A stretch of DNA of 64,000 nucleotides from contig QANU01067059.1 in the NCBI GenBank assembly GCA_003254905.1, forward strand, positions 130,684 through 194,683, given 5' to 3'. The DNA comes from Nissolia schottii (taxonomy: Eukaryota > Streptophyta > Magnoliopsida > Fabales > Fabaceae). The position numbers and the translations under genes are program-made. Shown in pieces: positions 11,403 to 25,270 of this stretch (the first letter of the stretch is position 1; every line of letters begins with the position of its first letter). Under the pieces are notes generated by a model. That model was not told the DNA's origin. It saw only the letters and a list, made by a program, of their open reading frames with translations, and searched no databases.

Positions 11403-14400
11403 ATGGCTCGAAGCAGCAGCAACAACAACAACCCAAAGGGTTCGTTATTGTGCCTTGTCCTATTGATTTGCGGCACACTGTCCTTGGCAAGGGTGGCGGA
11501 AGGGAGGGTGCCCTTTGCATGCGACCCCAAGAACGGGCTGACGAGGACGCTGAGGTTCTGCGCCACGCACGTGCCCATCCACGTGAGGGTGCAGGACCTC
11601 ATCGGGAGGCTCACATTGCCTGAGAAGATAAGGCTGGTGGTCAACAACGCCATCGCCGTGCCCCGCCTCGGCATCCAGGGCTACGAGTGGTGGTCCGAGG
11701 CCCTCCACGGCGTCTCCAACGTGGGCCCCGGGACCAAGTTCGGCGGGGCCTTCCCCGGCGCCACCAGCTTCCCCCAGGTCATCACCACCGCCGCTTCCTT
11801 CAATCAGTCGCTGTGGCTCCAGATTGGACGGGTCAGATTTTATTTTAATTCTTTCATTCATCATTCATTCATCGCATCATCGTCTCATAGTTTAATTGTT
11901 ATGTGTTATCAGTATACTTTTATCTGTTTAAATTTTGCTGTACCAATAAAAAAAAAAGTAGTTGACTAAATGACAAATGGATGCATGTTAATTAAAGTCA
12001 AGGCTTAAACAAAAGTGATGTGTTTCGTTGATATTTCAACACTTCAATTGTTTTTACTTTCATTGCGTTCTTAATGGGACATTAATTCTGAGGTGTTGAA
12101 TTGAATTGTGAATAGAATAGAGCTCTTTTTTTTTTTTACTGTTGATGTTGAGAGTGGTTAAGAATTTGTGTACCATGCATAATATACCAAATGAATCAAT
12201 ATCAACTTTTCCTTCCATCCATTAATTAGTTAGCTAAAGATATAATCAATTATCAAAGTTGATTATTCCTTCGGTTCTCCTTTTCGGCCACTGACTATTA
12301 AATTAATCATTTATCCATTCACCAATGCATACATGAAATCATAACATAACATGTTGTCTTTGAAGACCGACATTGTAGCCACATATGGGTCAATTGCTTT
12401 TATAGGAGTATAAAGGAGACTTATCACGTACCATTAGATATATAATAATATATTCTTTGACCATTACCTTTAGATAAATGAAATTATTTACGTGCAAGAA
12501 TTACATTAGCTTTTAATATTTGTTTGCAGGAATATTTTTTTCATAAATTATAAACTGTTAACTATTAGTTATTTGCATTTACTGTCCCATATAATACACA
12601 CAAATCAGAGAGATTTAAAAAAGAAGACCTTTCATTTTTAGATGCTGATTTTTTATTTTTATTTTTTATTCTCACATAGGAAAAAACAATTGTCCGGTCT
12701 ATTACCGTATATAGAAATAAAAAGAGAAAAATATTGTTGTAATATATAAATTTGAAAAAAAAATAAATCAGGATGGCATTTGCTTTCATGTTTTAGTTGC
12801 TACTACATGGAAACTGTGTCCCATCTGCCTTTGCATGCATTGAAAGATATGAAAAATCTGACAACAATGTCACTTTATATGATTTAGAAAACGGGGTTGA
12901 TGTTGAAAATTCAATCAACTTAATTTGTCACCTGCCAGTGTCAAAAAAGAAAGTCCGTTACGCCATTATTTCATTAACTACGAAAACGACTGCGCCATCA
13001 TCATATTCATATCTATGGTTGTCCTCTTGTTATTTCTTCCGCGGTTAATTTAATTACTCCCACTTGACGCCTTTAATTAAATAGCTATATATGTATCAAT
13101 ATTTGAACTGTACAATTAATTTATTGATTAAGCCTTTGATTGGTTTTCATCATTCCTTGAAATAGCTAAGCAATGCACAAAAGGTCTTCTCATGAATCAA
13201 TAAATAATTATGGTTAGTGAAGCATATAAATCAATCATTCGTGCATGTTAGATGTTGTTTAGTGAAGCTTAAAAACCAACCACCCCTTTGCATTTTTTCT
13301 TAATTAATCATATCGTATACTTCTGATTGGTGAAAACTGACAAAATGCTTGGTGTTTGATGTTGCCCTTCAAAACTCACCTCTACTTGCAAGTGGCATAA
13401 ACTTGCGTGGACGTCTTTTTTTTGGGGGGGTCATTGGGCTACACATGTTACATGTACTTAACATATGATGCTTTCAAAGGTCATTAAGTTGCTTTAACTC
13501 TCTTGTATACTCCTGAAGCAATATGATGAATATATAGTAGATAACACATTAATGATAATTTAACTTTTAGTTAAAATATTATTCATTGTGTAATCGGTAC
13601 GTATTTAACATGACATTCTATAATCATACGAGAATTTATTTAATTTGCTGCAAGATTGAGAGAAGAGAAAAAATAATTACGTTGGCCACACATGTGATAC
13701 TATTAATTGGTAATTGAAGGGAAGTCCTTCTTTAAAGATACAATAATCCTACAGAATAATTATAATTATTAGAAGAAAAAGAAATGACCCTCGGTATGTG
13801 TTTGGTGGCATTAGCAAGACTGCGACGTTTAGATTCCAGGAAATGTCAAAGATAAACTCTTCTGCTTGTTTCTTAGCACCAAATGCTATTTTCTTTTGTT
13901 CCCTTGATAGTTTAGCACATGACATTGAGAAAGACAAAAAATAATAGGAAAAGGGATACTTTTCATTTTGGAATTGGAAAAAATGATTATTCAATTGAAT
14001 AAATGAATGAATGACAAATATTCAATTCCCACAAGCAGGTGGTGTCTGATGAAGCAAGAGCAATGTACAACGGGGGTGCAGCTGGCTTGACATTTTGGAG
14101 CCCGAATGTGAACATTTTCCGCGACCCCAGGTGGGGCCGTGGCCAGGAGACTCCCGGTGAAGACCCCGTCTTGGCCGGAAAATATGCCGCCAGCTACGTC
14201 CAAGGGCTCCAAGGTGACGGCGCGGGCAACCGACTCAAGGTTGCTGCTTGTTGCAAACACTACACTGCCTATGATCTTGATAATTGGAACGGCATAGACC
14301 GGTTTCATTTCAACGCCAAGGTAGACACATTGACATTAACACAGTTAATAATTTGATTGGATGAAAATGGAATTAGTACATAACTATTAAACTTATTATT

Positions 14401-17400
14401 TCTAAAATCATGTACACATATAAACATCATAGCAAAATTATTCAAATAATTATATTATATTTAAAATTTCACCCACCCAATTCTGGTAGGAAGTCGGTTA
14501 TTCTACGTGTGCATTGCATTGATCGCACTTAATTTTCATATATATGCCTCTCCATGCCTCGTCCCTTATTGGCTACTTATGTCACATGGATATAAAGTAA
14601 CACAAACATCTAATATATCCATAATCAGCATGCTTGGCTATATAGAGATAGAGGCATCTCATCATTCTCATTTCTTTGGCCACAAACAAGTTATTTTCCA
14701 TTATTGCAAGGGAGGAAGGGTGGTTTTCATTAAATTGGGAATCGTGCAAGTTGTTGATAACGACATTCGGCCACTTGCTAATTAGTTTGGATAAGTGACG
14801 GCGATGCTTGCTGTGTCAAAACTAGTGACGTAGCTGTAGCTGTAACTTTAAAATAAAATCAAGATAAAAATTCAAATTTAGATTTTCTAGTTACTTTTTT
14901 TTAATCATAGTATCATTTTTTTTAATAATTATTAATATTTATTTTTTATTATATAATTATTGAATTTTATTAAATACACATACTGCCATATTATTATTAA
15001 ATATTTTTATAAAATTATCGTATTTATATATTATGTCGTACTGCATTGAATACTCGCATCCGTATTTGTGCAACATAACAACGAAGTAATATTTTCAAAC
15101 TACCAATCAGCACTCTAAGCACCAGAAACGGAATCATCTTTTTTTTTTTTTTTTTTTTTTTTACCCCTTTCTCTGTTATATTGATTGGTGGTGTCCCTTG
15201 TGATCGTGACATTAATGGAAAAGTATGAAAGGCATTCACCTAAAACAATATATATATCCGCAGCATGTTAATTGTGACAGAATAGTAAAAGTGTTAGGTG
15301 AGTAATTCTAAAATTATGCTTGTAGGAACCATATTATGAATCTGAATTTGTTTAATGCAGGTTAGTAAGCAAGACTTGGAGGACACATACGACGTGCCGT
15401 TTAAATCGTGCGTGTTGGAAGGGAAAGTGGCGAGTGTGATGTGTTCCTACAATCAGGTGAATGGGAAGCCCACATGTGCCGATCCAGATCTGCTTCGCAA
15501 CACCATCCGTGGCCAGTGGGGCCTCAATGGGTCTGTCAGCCCAATATTACTATAACATTACATTAGACACATTATTGCTTTTTTGCTTTTAACTTTATAA
15601 AAGGCTGACTTTTAATCACCGATTATAATATTACATATAGAATCCATTTTTTAAAGTAGTCTTTATAGTCATCCAAATCTTGCATGTCTAAACATGTTTT
15701 TTATTTTTTACCAATGCATGTCTGGTCAGTTAGAGTGCTTGATGTTCATTCCTCTTAACTTGTGATCTTAGATTTGAGTCTTCGGTATAGAAGATATATA
15801 TGGTTTTAATTGATAACTAATGATGAACAGAAAATACTATCATCATATTCACTATTAACACATAATTCTTAATATTTTAATTTCTTTAAAAATGTAGATT
15901 AATAGTTAACATAAATGAAATCTTCACTTATTTTATACATGAATTCTTATATGTCAACTTAAATGTCTATACAAAACAACTATGTCCAAATAACAACTCT
16001 GATAATATATTGTTGCTCCTCATGAAAAACAATAAAATATAGGTACATAGTCTCGGATTGTGATTCAGTTGGAGTTTACTATGATAGCCAACACTACACA
16101 AGAACACCAGAAGAGGCAGCCGCAGATGCCATTAAAGCAGGCTTAGACTTGGATTGTGGGCCGTTCTTGGCCCTCCACACTGATGGGGCCATCAAGCAAG
16201 GGCTCATTTCAGAGAACGATCTTAACCTTGCCTTGGCCAACCTTCTCACGGTCCAAATGAGATTGGGCATGTTCGATGGCGAGCCATCGGCCCAGCCATA
16301 TGGAAACTTGGGCCCAAGAGATGTGTGCACTCCGGCCCATCAACAGTTGGCCCTCCAGGCAGCAAGGCAAGGGATGGTGTTGCTGCAAAACAAAGGAAAC
16401 GCCCTGCCGCTATCCCCTGCGCGTCTTCGCACTGTTGCAGTCATTGGACCCAATTCAGATGCTACTGTTACAATGATAGGAAACTATGCTGGTAATGATC
16501 ACTAATTTTGTTTACGTAGTTTATAAATAAAAAAAATATGCGTGTTGAAAGAGTTGTCTTATAATATGTCGATTAATTGAAACCAGAAAATATGGTTATT
16601 ACCTTTTTTTTTTGTGTGTAACTTAACATATTAAAAGTACATATATTTACCAAAAATATGAAAAGATATAAGAAAATAAAAAGATTTTATCACTTTATAC
16701 AAGACAAGCTAAAATGTTAATAGGAGAGGTGGATTCTCCTAATTTATCTATTTTACTGTTATTCCTTAATTTTGAATTAGCACTAGCCTTTTCTTCAATC
16801 CAAATTTTCATGCATAATATATAATAAATCAAAGATCATGTTTCTTATTTCTAATCGGTCATCTTTTAATTGTTTTATTTTTTATTTTTGGTAGGTGTGG
16901 CTTGTGGTTACACGTCACCCTTACAAGGGATTGCAAGATATGTTAAGACTGCTCATCAAGTGGGGTGTAGGGATGTTGCTTGTGGAGGGAACCAACTGTT
17001 CGGCGCCGCCGAGACCGTAGCCAGGGAGAGTGATGCGACGGTGCTAGTGATGGGCCTAGACCAATCCATTGAAGCAGAGTTTAGAGACAGGGTTGGGCTT
17101 CTCTTACCGGGCCACCAACAGGAGCTTGTGTCTAGGGTTGCTAGGGCCGCAAGGGGCCCAGTTATCTTGGTTCTCATGTCTGGAGGCCCAATTGATGTCA
17201 CGTTTGCCAAAAATTACCCCAAGATTAGTGCCATCTTGTGGGCCGGTTATCCTGGCCAAGCCGGGGGAACTGCCATAGCTGATGTTATCTTTGGCACGAC
17301 TAACCCAGGTATAGAGTAATGACTGACTAATCACACAACATTGTTACATTATATTATATTAATTGACACTTTAGCACATGGGTCGGGCTTCTTATTTTGC

Positions 17401-17980
17401 AGGGGGGAAGCTTCCAATGACATGGTACCCACAAAGCTACCTAACCAAAGTGCCGATGACAAACATGGACATGCGTCCAAACCCAGCATCTGGGTACCCT
17501 GGTAGAACCTACAGATTCTACAAGGGCCCAGTTGTTTTCCCCTTCGGTCACGGCCTCAGCTACACCACATTCCGCCACACCCTACTCCTCGCCCCCAAGC
17601 ACGTCTCTATTCCCTTCACCGCATCAAACTCCACAGCATCCAGATTGGGGATCAAGGTGAGCCACGCCGATTGCGCTGCACTGGAACTCGCCCTCCACGT
17701 GGAAGTGAAGAACGTGGGGCCCATGGACGGGACCCACACGCTGTTGCTGTTCTCGAAGCCGCCGAACGGCTCCATCAGGCAATTGGTGAGCTTCCAGAAG
17801 GTTCATTTGCCGGCCGGGTCGACTCAGCGAGTGAGGCTTGGGCTTCACGTGTGCAACCACTTGTCACTTGTGGATCAGTTTGGGGTCCGAAGGATCCCAG
17901 TCGGTGAGCATCAACTCCACATTGGCGATGATGTTAAGCATTCGATCCACGTTCAATCTCAGGCCCAAATCAAGAACTGA
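11403..17980 (+). CDS. BXL1: GH3 beta-D-xylosidase / alpha-L-arabinofuranosidase (BXL1-like), complete, six exons
   Basis: Secreted cell-wall glycosidase, expected to remove xylose and arabinose from xylan and arabinan side chains. Exons: 11403-11831, 14039-14320, 15361-15530, 16043-16491, 16895-17308, 17403-17980, all GT-AG, giving 773 residues, about the length of Arabidopsis BXL1. The N-terminus is a signal peptide (hydrophobic [16 protein letters not shown], about residues 14-29). The GH3 N-terminal domain starts near LFACDP-like VPFACDP and holds [17 protein letters not shown]. The nucleophile is the Asp of VSDCDSV (about D299), and the acid/base Glu lies in LDQSIEAE (about 499-505). A GH3 C-terminal domain ([17 protein letters not shown]) and a C-terminal fibronectin-III-like domain (about 690-760) follow. 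No frame break or missing catalytic residue is seen. BXL1 rather than another BXL paralogue is inferred from remembered similarity. Confidence 0.93.
11832..14038 (+). other. BXL intron 1 (2.2 kb)
   Basis: The donor GTCAGA follows the Arg codon of ..QIGR, and the acceptor GCAG precedes VVSDEA. The interior is AT-rich; the open frames at 12797-13048 and 13749-13994 show no recognisable domain. Confidence 0.85.
15719..15795 (+). repeat. Possible tRNA-derived SINE relic in BXL intron 3
   Basis: TGGTCAGTTAGAGTGCTT resembles an RNA polymerase III A box, and AGATTTGAGTCTT, about 35 bases on, resembles a degenerate B box. There is no clear tail or target-site duplication. Confidence 0.3.
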
Positions 17981-18480
17981 AAGGGATTTAATTAACTATA
18001 CAACTAATAAGGTTTTAATTTTTATTTTTTAAACGACAAAATAGCAAGCAATTATTGGGATTTGAGAAAAGTAAGTTGAAATACTGGGAAAGAAGAAGAA
18101 TAAAGTTTCAAAGAAACTAAGTTTGTGTTTTCCTGCAAGTGTAAAATAAATGGAATAGGTTAGGTTGGTCTGGTTTGTGAGTCATAAAAGGTTACATAGT
18201 GTGCCATTCTTGTATACCGCAAATGTAAAATAGCGATGGTATGTATAGGAATCATATTGGCAAGTGTACCTATACTATTGGCACTTTCATATGTTGAATG
18301 AAAAAAGGTTTTTGTAGAAAAGAGTATCAAGTTCTTACTTTTTTTCTGTGTCATTTTCTATGTATCTGTCATCTCATAATTGAGTGCCATGGTTATTGTT
18401 TGTTGCTTGTATTCTCCTTTACTTCTAGACATTTTTTTGTAATGTAGTCAATAGCCATCGCCATTATTAATGTGTATGAG
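17981..18480 (+). other. BXL 3' untranslated and downstream region
   Basis: A+T-rich sequence directly after the TGA with several AATAAA-like words (for example AATAAAGTTT near 18101 and AAAATAAATGG near 18143) that could direct polyadenylation. No further gene begins here. Confidence 0.5.
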
Positions 18481-18870
18481 CAACCCTCACCAGAGAGACT
18501 ATTGACTAAAATAAAACGAATTTCTTTTAAACAAAATATATTTGAAAAAATGAGATTAAATTTTTAGATCTTGAGGAGTAATTAGTTTTGTATGACTGTA
18601 TGTTATAATTCTCTCAAAGGTTCCGATAGAAGAAGAAAAAAAAAGAATAAAAGTTAATGGGCCTAATGGGCCATACTGGGGTGGTTTCGCCTCATTCAAG
18701 CCGAAATGCCTCCTCTCGTTGGAGTGTTGTAGGGCCCATTAGAGAATAGGCAATCTGACTTTGCTCCGGAGTTTGTTCATGAAACACAATCTGTGTCTAG
18801 TAACAACGTGAAGTGATTGCAGGAAAAAAAAAGTTGATTTGTTTTGAAGATAAATTATTGGGAATGAGTT

Positions 18871-19019
18871 ATCTTATTTGTAATTTTCACATGATAAGAT
18901 TATGTGTGATATTTTATCATTAATTTTTTATTATTTATGTTATGTATGAGTCTCACATTTTAAATTGATGATAAAAAATTACACATGATCTTGTCATGTG
19001 AAAATTACACATAAGAGAT
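18871..19019. mobile_element. Foldback (hairpin) MITE-like element
   Basis: Two arms of about 50 bases are inverted copies. The left arm runs ATCTTATTTGTAATTTTCAC... to TTTTATCAT, and the right arm is its near-perfect reverse complement ending ACACATAAGAGAT. Together they leave only a short loop, as in foldback MITEs. No coding capacity. Confidence 0.7.
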
Positions 19020-22000
19020 TTCGTTTTTTGTCTTTTTTTGGTAACTAGTTTGTTTTAGTATGCCCAACTCATGAATTTAACAAACTATAACTTCAATTAT
19101 AAAAATTATAAAAATTAATTTTATTAAGGTGTACAATAGCATAAACTAAATAATTTTGTTTTAATATAAAGTATCAATTTATTATTTAAAATATAAAAAT
19201 AACATGCATTGGCGTATTTTTCCTAAAATTGTTCTTTGTGCGATTTCGAGTAAAGTATCAATTTATTATTTGAAATACAAAAGTAATACACATTGATATA
19301 ATATAAATGAATGAATTGTGAACATAAAAGAGTGAGTGAATGTGTGTGTGACATTTAATTATAAACTAAGAATTAAAATTTAAAATAGTGATAAACAAAT
19401 GCATTTTGAAATTGAAAATAAAAGTACTAAATTAAAAGTATTATCTCTATTTTCTTCTATTGATAAACACATTTCTTATTTTGTTGGATGGATTTATATT
19501 GTCATATGAAATCAAAATCTTCAAATCACCTTTAGACTTAATAAATAGATACATCAAGTTATTTGTGAGTAAGTGATAACTGCTGCATATTTTTTTTTTT
19601 ATAAATCTCATGTCTTCATTCTCTTCTTCAAAGAATCAAATTACTAAAAAAAGGAGAGTAGATTGTTGAAATGCCTCCATTTTATCTTCTACGTCGTTGA
19701 TTCATCACATTTCTTCTTAATAATTTTGCTTCCTTCATTCTAGCTAAGAGAGCTTTCCTCTTTTGCTTTAAGACAGAAGAATATATTTGATGTTTGTAAT
19801 TTAGATATAGCTAAAATTTCGTATATAGAACACAATATATATGAAGAGATGCGTTTCACGCTCTTTGAAATCTATTTGGTTAAATAGTTGTGTGGCATAT
19901 TATGGGGGTCTTGTTGATATCGGATAGGCTAAAATAGTATATATATTTAAAATTGAATTAATTACATTAAAATTAGGTGCCAATTTTTTTTTAATAAATG
20001 ACTTATCCAAAACAAATAAGAAAAGATTAACATATCATTAAACTAAACACAAAATTAGTCCACGCATACAGCTTAAGACTATATAAATTAGTCAAATATT
20101 AATAAAAACTAAAGAATAATATTTTTGTTAATTGTAAGATAACATTTGACTACAAAATTAGCCTCAACTTTGTTGATTGTAATATATAATTTATAATATC
20201 AATATTAATTCATTGGTCATAGCATTCATATTATTACTAATTTTTATAAGGCATTACTATTTTGGAATATTTATTTCATAAAATAATATCATTAATAAGT
20301 TTTAGACTATAAGGACCGTCTAGGATTCTTACGTGTGAATCTTATAGTATAGAAGACATTAATATTTTAGATTTTTAAATTTTAATGCATAATATTTATT
20401 ATACAAAATTTTATTTTTAATATGTTTTTAAATAAAATGCATTTATTTTTTAGTGTTCTTGGTAGTGTCACATGTCAGTTTCTTCTTTCTGTAAATCTTC
20501 TGTTTTATATCTATCTATATATATATATATATATATATTTATATTTTATATATGAATCAAAATAATTTACAATTCTAAAGTATACATTAGATAAAACTGA
20601 TTTGATGTGATATTTCATTTTTATTTTTAATTTTCTCCACTCCTAAATATAATAAAAGTTATTTTAATAAAAATAATCCTTTATTTATGTATTAAAAAAT
20701 GATGTCAAATGAATGATATAAAATATATTAGAGTGAAATTCAACCACATCCTTATATATTGTTTAAATATTATTGTTTAAAGAATTTTTTCTTCAAATTT
20801 TTATATTTTTTATAAATGAAATGAAATGAAATTAATATAATAAGTAAAATTTAATCACATACTTGTTCTACAATTTAAATAGGTACTATATCTCAATATT
20901 CATTTTCTTTTTGGTGCTTTGTAAAATGTTTTGGGAAGGGCCACCAAGGAAGGCTAACTAAAAAGAAAAACTAATAACATTTAAATTATTAAGAAGGACC
21001 AATTATATTTTTATTTAGGAAAAATGACTAAAAATTGTTAGCACTTGAAAACAATACCCTTTAACTATAACAACCCTTAAGATTAAAATTAGAAAAGAGT
21101 GATCAAGATTAAATCATTGTATTGGTAATTTATGTAAAAAAATTAGGAATTAGTAGTCAAGATTAAGTTATTTTATGATCAATTCACGTATGTGATTAAT
21201 TAAGATTAGAAAATTAGGAATAGAAAAAAAAATCTATTTTTAATAAAAAATACTACGTCTTTAATTAAAGAGTATTGTTCTTAGCTAAATTTTTTTTTTG
21301 TCATTCTCCTTAAATAAAAATATAAATGGTTCTTCTAAATCATTTAAATGTTATTGAACTTTTTTCATAATTATTCCTCCTTAATGGTCCTTAGTATTAA
21401 TTTTTAGAATTTTTTTAATTTTTTAATTTTAATTATTACCATTTACGATCCATTTTTTATTCTCGTGCATGGTTTGTCTTGTGTTTTATAGATTATATAG
21501 ATATATATTATATAGATGTAAAGAGAAGCAAGACATTCTCATGTTGTAACTTTTGAAGGAACTGTTTTTTTTTTTCAAAAAAAAAAAAGTTTGAGGAATT
21601 CATTTGAAATCAAATAAGATGAAAAATGTTTTGATTTGCAAATTAATTCTCATGTTTGGTATTTGAAGAAAAAGGAATTGATTGTATTTGAACTTAAAAG
21701 ATTATTTTGTCCTTATTCAACTAACTAAATTCACAAACTCTATCATCTTAATCAAATCAAACCTATTAAATCTTATTATTATAAAAGATTATTTTGCTCC
21801 TATTAAATTAAAATTTTCGCAATAAATTATGCACAAACTACTCAAAAAGCATTTTTATTTTCAAAATAAAAAATTCCAAACAAAAATTTTCAGATTTTTT
21901 TGTTGAAAATTTTTTAATTTTAAAAATATATTGTTTTTCAAAAAATACTTTTTCCAAAAAAAAAAAAAAACTTTGCTCCCAAACAATATTTTATGCGAAA

Positions 22001-22470
22001 AATATTTTTTAAAAAAATCAAAAAATATTCTTTTCAAAAAAATATTTTTTTTACTTCTTGATTTTTTTCTTCCCCTGTTTAATTTTTTTAAAAAATAATT
22101 TTTTTCTTTAAAAAAGTTCAATATTTTTCCTTTTTTTTTCAATTCCTATTTTAATAAGTGTAAACATTTAAATTAATTAAACTAAATCAAATCAATTCCT
22201 ATTTTAATGAATTCCAAATGTGGTAGTTGATTTCTAAATCATCTCAATTTGACTCCAAACATGGTAATTGATTTGCAATTCAATTCAAATAATTTTAAAT
22301 CAAATCATTTCTTATTTCATTTGATTCTAAACACACACAAAATTAAAGTTAGAAGAATTGATTTATGTTGGTTTGAATATTTGTAAGAGTAAGTTTGAGA
22401 GAATTATTTTTGTTTAGAGGAGATAAAATAAAATGACTTTTAGATATAAAATTACCAAAAATGTAGATAC
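19020..22470. other. Long AT-rich intergenic region
   Basis: Very low GC with many homopolymer runs and an AT tract at about 20514-20539. The 93-residue minus-strand frame at 21861-22142 is a Phe/Lys-rich artefact of A/T runs. Sequence near 21599-21618 and 22312-22334 (CATTTGAAATCAAATAAG versus CTTATTTCATTTGATTC) is inverted, so 21.6-22.3 kb may be a degenerate TIR element. No gene seen. Confidence 0.5.
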
Positions 22471-22472
22471 TT

Positions 22473-22735
22473 TTAAGAGAGAGAGAGAAATGTGCGTGCT
22501 TTCCTTTCAAGGTTAAAAATGTCAAATTCTGTCTTCAATTTCAAAACATGGATCTTGTAGTGCACATCATTAAAAACCTCAAGACAATTCATCTCCACAT
22601 AAGCCAAACGATAACCTTCATCCCATGCAAAGAGAATCTCGTTCCACACAGCTTTGGGCTCAGTGCAGAGGACACAAAGGTCTCTCACATCGCCAGATCA
22701 TCAAAATGCCACTGTCGACACTTACCTTGATGAAG
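22473..22735 (-). pseudogene. RNase H-like domain relic (retroelement-derived)
   Basis: The minus-strand frame reads AVWNEILFAWDEGYRLAYVE followed by MNCLEVFNDV. This matches the pattern AL..GL..AWD.GY..V..E.DCLE of the RNase H-like domain found at the end of plant LINEs and in related host genes. The usual Asp of E-(S/T)-D-C is Asn here (EMNC), and the upstream part of the domain is missing. Only about 70 residues remain. It is probably a LINE fragment. Confidence 0.55.
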
Positions 22736-23439
22736 CCAAGAAGAGGAGGGTGCAACACATCAACCATCTACACAAAATTAGCAAAAGGCAGTGACCTTCG
22801 ATGATCCATATCAAGAGCAAGCATTTGAGCCCATCAAGCAACAATATTTGTGGTACCCCACGTCTAACTCGAAAGCAGGGAGCCTTGCAAAAATAAAAGA
22901 ACGTCATCTTCAAACATTAGATCCGATATACAACGCCTCAATTGGCTTGTTTTGGCCGGTTGTATCTTTTATCTATTTTTGTTGCTTCTCTTATCAAAAC
23001 TTTTGACGTTTGAGTGTTGTCCAATTATTAAAATAATAATAATAATAATACATAATAATAATAATAACAACTCTCCCAAAGGTTGTCTTGTGCTCATTAT
23101 CAATAATACTTTGGGTATCATTGAAATGTAGTCAACTTACAATTAATTACATTTAAATATTTATTTTCTTTATCTTCATCCCCACTCCACCTCTCACACG
23201 TGGCTTCTTCTTCTTCTAACTTTTTTCATCTAGAACCTCCATTTCCATCTTCTCTTCCTTTTGTACTCATACACACAAAATTTTGATACTTAACACACCA
23301 AAATATCATTAATTTTAATGCACAATCAAATAAAATTTATAAAATTAAGTAACCCCAAAAACATATTAAAGAGGATTGCCCATACTGTCTCTCAAGGAAG
23401 CACAATTCAATTGATTTTATTCCATTCAGTTAATTAAAA
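22736..23439. other. Intergenic DNA, no gene recognised
   Basis: Includes a (TAA)n simple repeat at about 23030-23066. The overlapping small frames at 22722-22913 (-) and 22791-23006 (+) show no known motif. Confidence 0.5.
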
Positions 23440-24830
23440 AAGGGGTTTGAAAGTTGTCAAGATCCAAATAAAAAGCAACAATAAACTAAAACTAAAATTA
23501 CCTACACAAGGATTCGAGCGCGGATTTTCAAATTGTTATCATAAGTCACTCACATCAATTCACAAATTAGTCATTGGTTTATTAACTAGACAAACTCCTA
23601 ATCAATTGCAATTAATCCTAGTCGAGTCAAGAAGGCACCTCTCATAAGGATTTGACTAACCTAGAACTTATAAGTAAACCACAAACGCAACCCTATGAAT
23701 ATAGATTAATTTAAGAATCAATTGCACTAACTCAACCCCAAATAGGTGTTAACCCATTCCCCTTACTAATTTAAGTTTAATCAAATCAAACAAGTTTATT
23801 TTCCCCAAATCTAAACCCTAAGCTAACATGAAACATGCAATGTAGTAACATGTAAACCTAGAATTTTTTCTAATCATGCACGAAATATACATCTTACCAT
23901 ACATAAATTAAACGCTCAAATTAGACACGCAATCAATGAAATGACCAAAGGAGTCTAAGCGAGAGATGTAAAAAGAGAGGAATAGAAACTAATATGAATT
24001 GCATAAAGAAATAAATCAAAACCTCAAACAATCCTTGGTCCTTGGTGTTGGTCTTACACAAGCTTCAATGTAATCCTTCATTGATGGAGGTTACAAGCAA
24101 AAACCCAAAATAAAATATTCTAAACCTAATTCTAATCCTAAAATAATAGAAAACTTAAACTATAGTGTTGAATATATGTTGAATGCTCCAAATTATGCTT
24201 AGATGGTTTATTTATAGCTGAAAATGCAATTTTGGGTGGTCACAAGTCTTCACTGGGCCGCTGCAACTGTTATGACCATTTAAGTGGTGCAGGTAATCAC
24301 GATTTTCTTGGTTTTGGTTCCTAGACACTGTTGTAACGGCAATGACCGCTGCAACAGTCCTACTCTTCGAATTTTTCTCGTATGTCTTCATGAAAGTTTT
24401 AGATCTTTTAATTCTAAATGAAATAGACATAAATTTTTCCTCGGTTGGACTTTGGATGAAGAAGTTATGCCCCGATTGATCTTTGTGGCAGCTCCAATAT
24501 GAGATTTCAACATCATTGCTCTAACTTTCGGGCTAAAAACGATCATGTAGGATTTGATTCAACTTTCTATATCTTCATGAGAGTTATAGAGCCTCCTCTT
24601 AGCTTTCCTATAATATAAGACTTGAAAGAATTGAATGTTTACAACTCATATTATGACCCAAATACAGAAACAATATTAAAAAAAATACAATTAAACAACA
24701 ATTCTCACAATTGGGTATAAAGAGACTAGGATGCAAAACCAAAGTAAATTCACAACCTTAAGCATAAAATCCATGCAAAATATATGTGCATAAATGTAAC
24801 CTATCAATACTTAGACACAAACTTTTGAAC
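23440..24830 (-). mobile_element. LTR-like retrotransposon relic (boundaries uncertain)
   Basis: Read on the minus strand, the block has a GTTGCAGCGGTCA-type GC-richer segment, then a TATA box (CTATAAATAAACC, 24206-24220), then a long transcribed AT-rich tail. That is the same layout as the LTRs at 28891 and 50165. No coding region, terminal TG...CA pair or target-site duplication could be fixed, so start and end are approximate. Confidence 0.4.
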
Positions 24831-25270
24831 AAACATGAAACAAAGTTTTGTACTCATAAACACAAATTTTTTATACTTACAAGAGCGTGAAAGTTACCTG
24901 TTTGAATAAGTAGAAACAAACTTTCATACTTACTGACACAAACTTTTGATACTCATAGACACAAACATGAGAGAGAGAATGACAATTACATTTTGCTATT
25001 TTAATTGGGTGTGTTTTATTTTGTTCTTTGTATATTATAATGTTTGTGTTCCTGCTTTGTAAAGTTTGTATCTCTATTTTAAAATATTTGTGTCTGATGG
25101 AGAGTAAGTGTATGCATTTTATAGTGTGAGTGTGAAGCAGGAGAAAGCGTGATAATTTTTTTTAACTATTTAATTGAGTCTTGTTTTATTTAATTTCCGT
25201 ATTTAAAAATGTTTGTATATCTATTTTGTAAAGTTTGTATTTATGTTTTAAAAAGTTTGTGTCTGCGTTT
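24800..25270. repeat. Degenerate repeats of an ACACAAACTTTTG-type word
   Basis: Several copies of (G)ACACAAACTTTTGATACTCATA-like words at 24810-24970 are followed by inverse-orientation words (AAAGTTTGTATCTCTATTTT). Two roughly 120-base direct repeats lie at about 24985-25105 and 25148-25265, each ending TTTGTGTCTG. Origin unknown. Confidence 0.55.

Noticed and set aside
11460..11864. 134-codon minus-strand frame over BXL exon 1
   Set aside because: Shadow of the GC-rich coding exon on the opposite strand, with no known motif.
21861..22142. 93-codon minus-strand frame rich in Phe and Lys
   Set aside because: It is made of A and T homopolymers with no domain and is a chance open frame.
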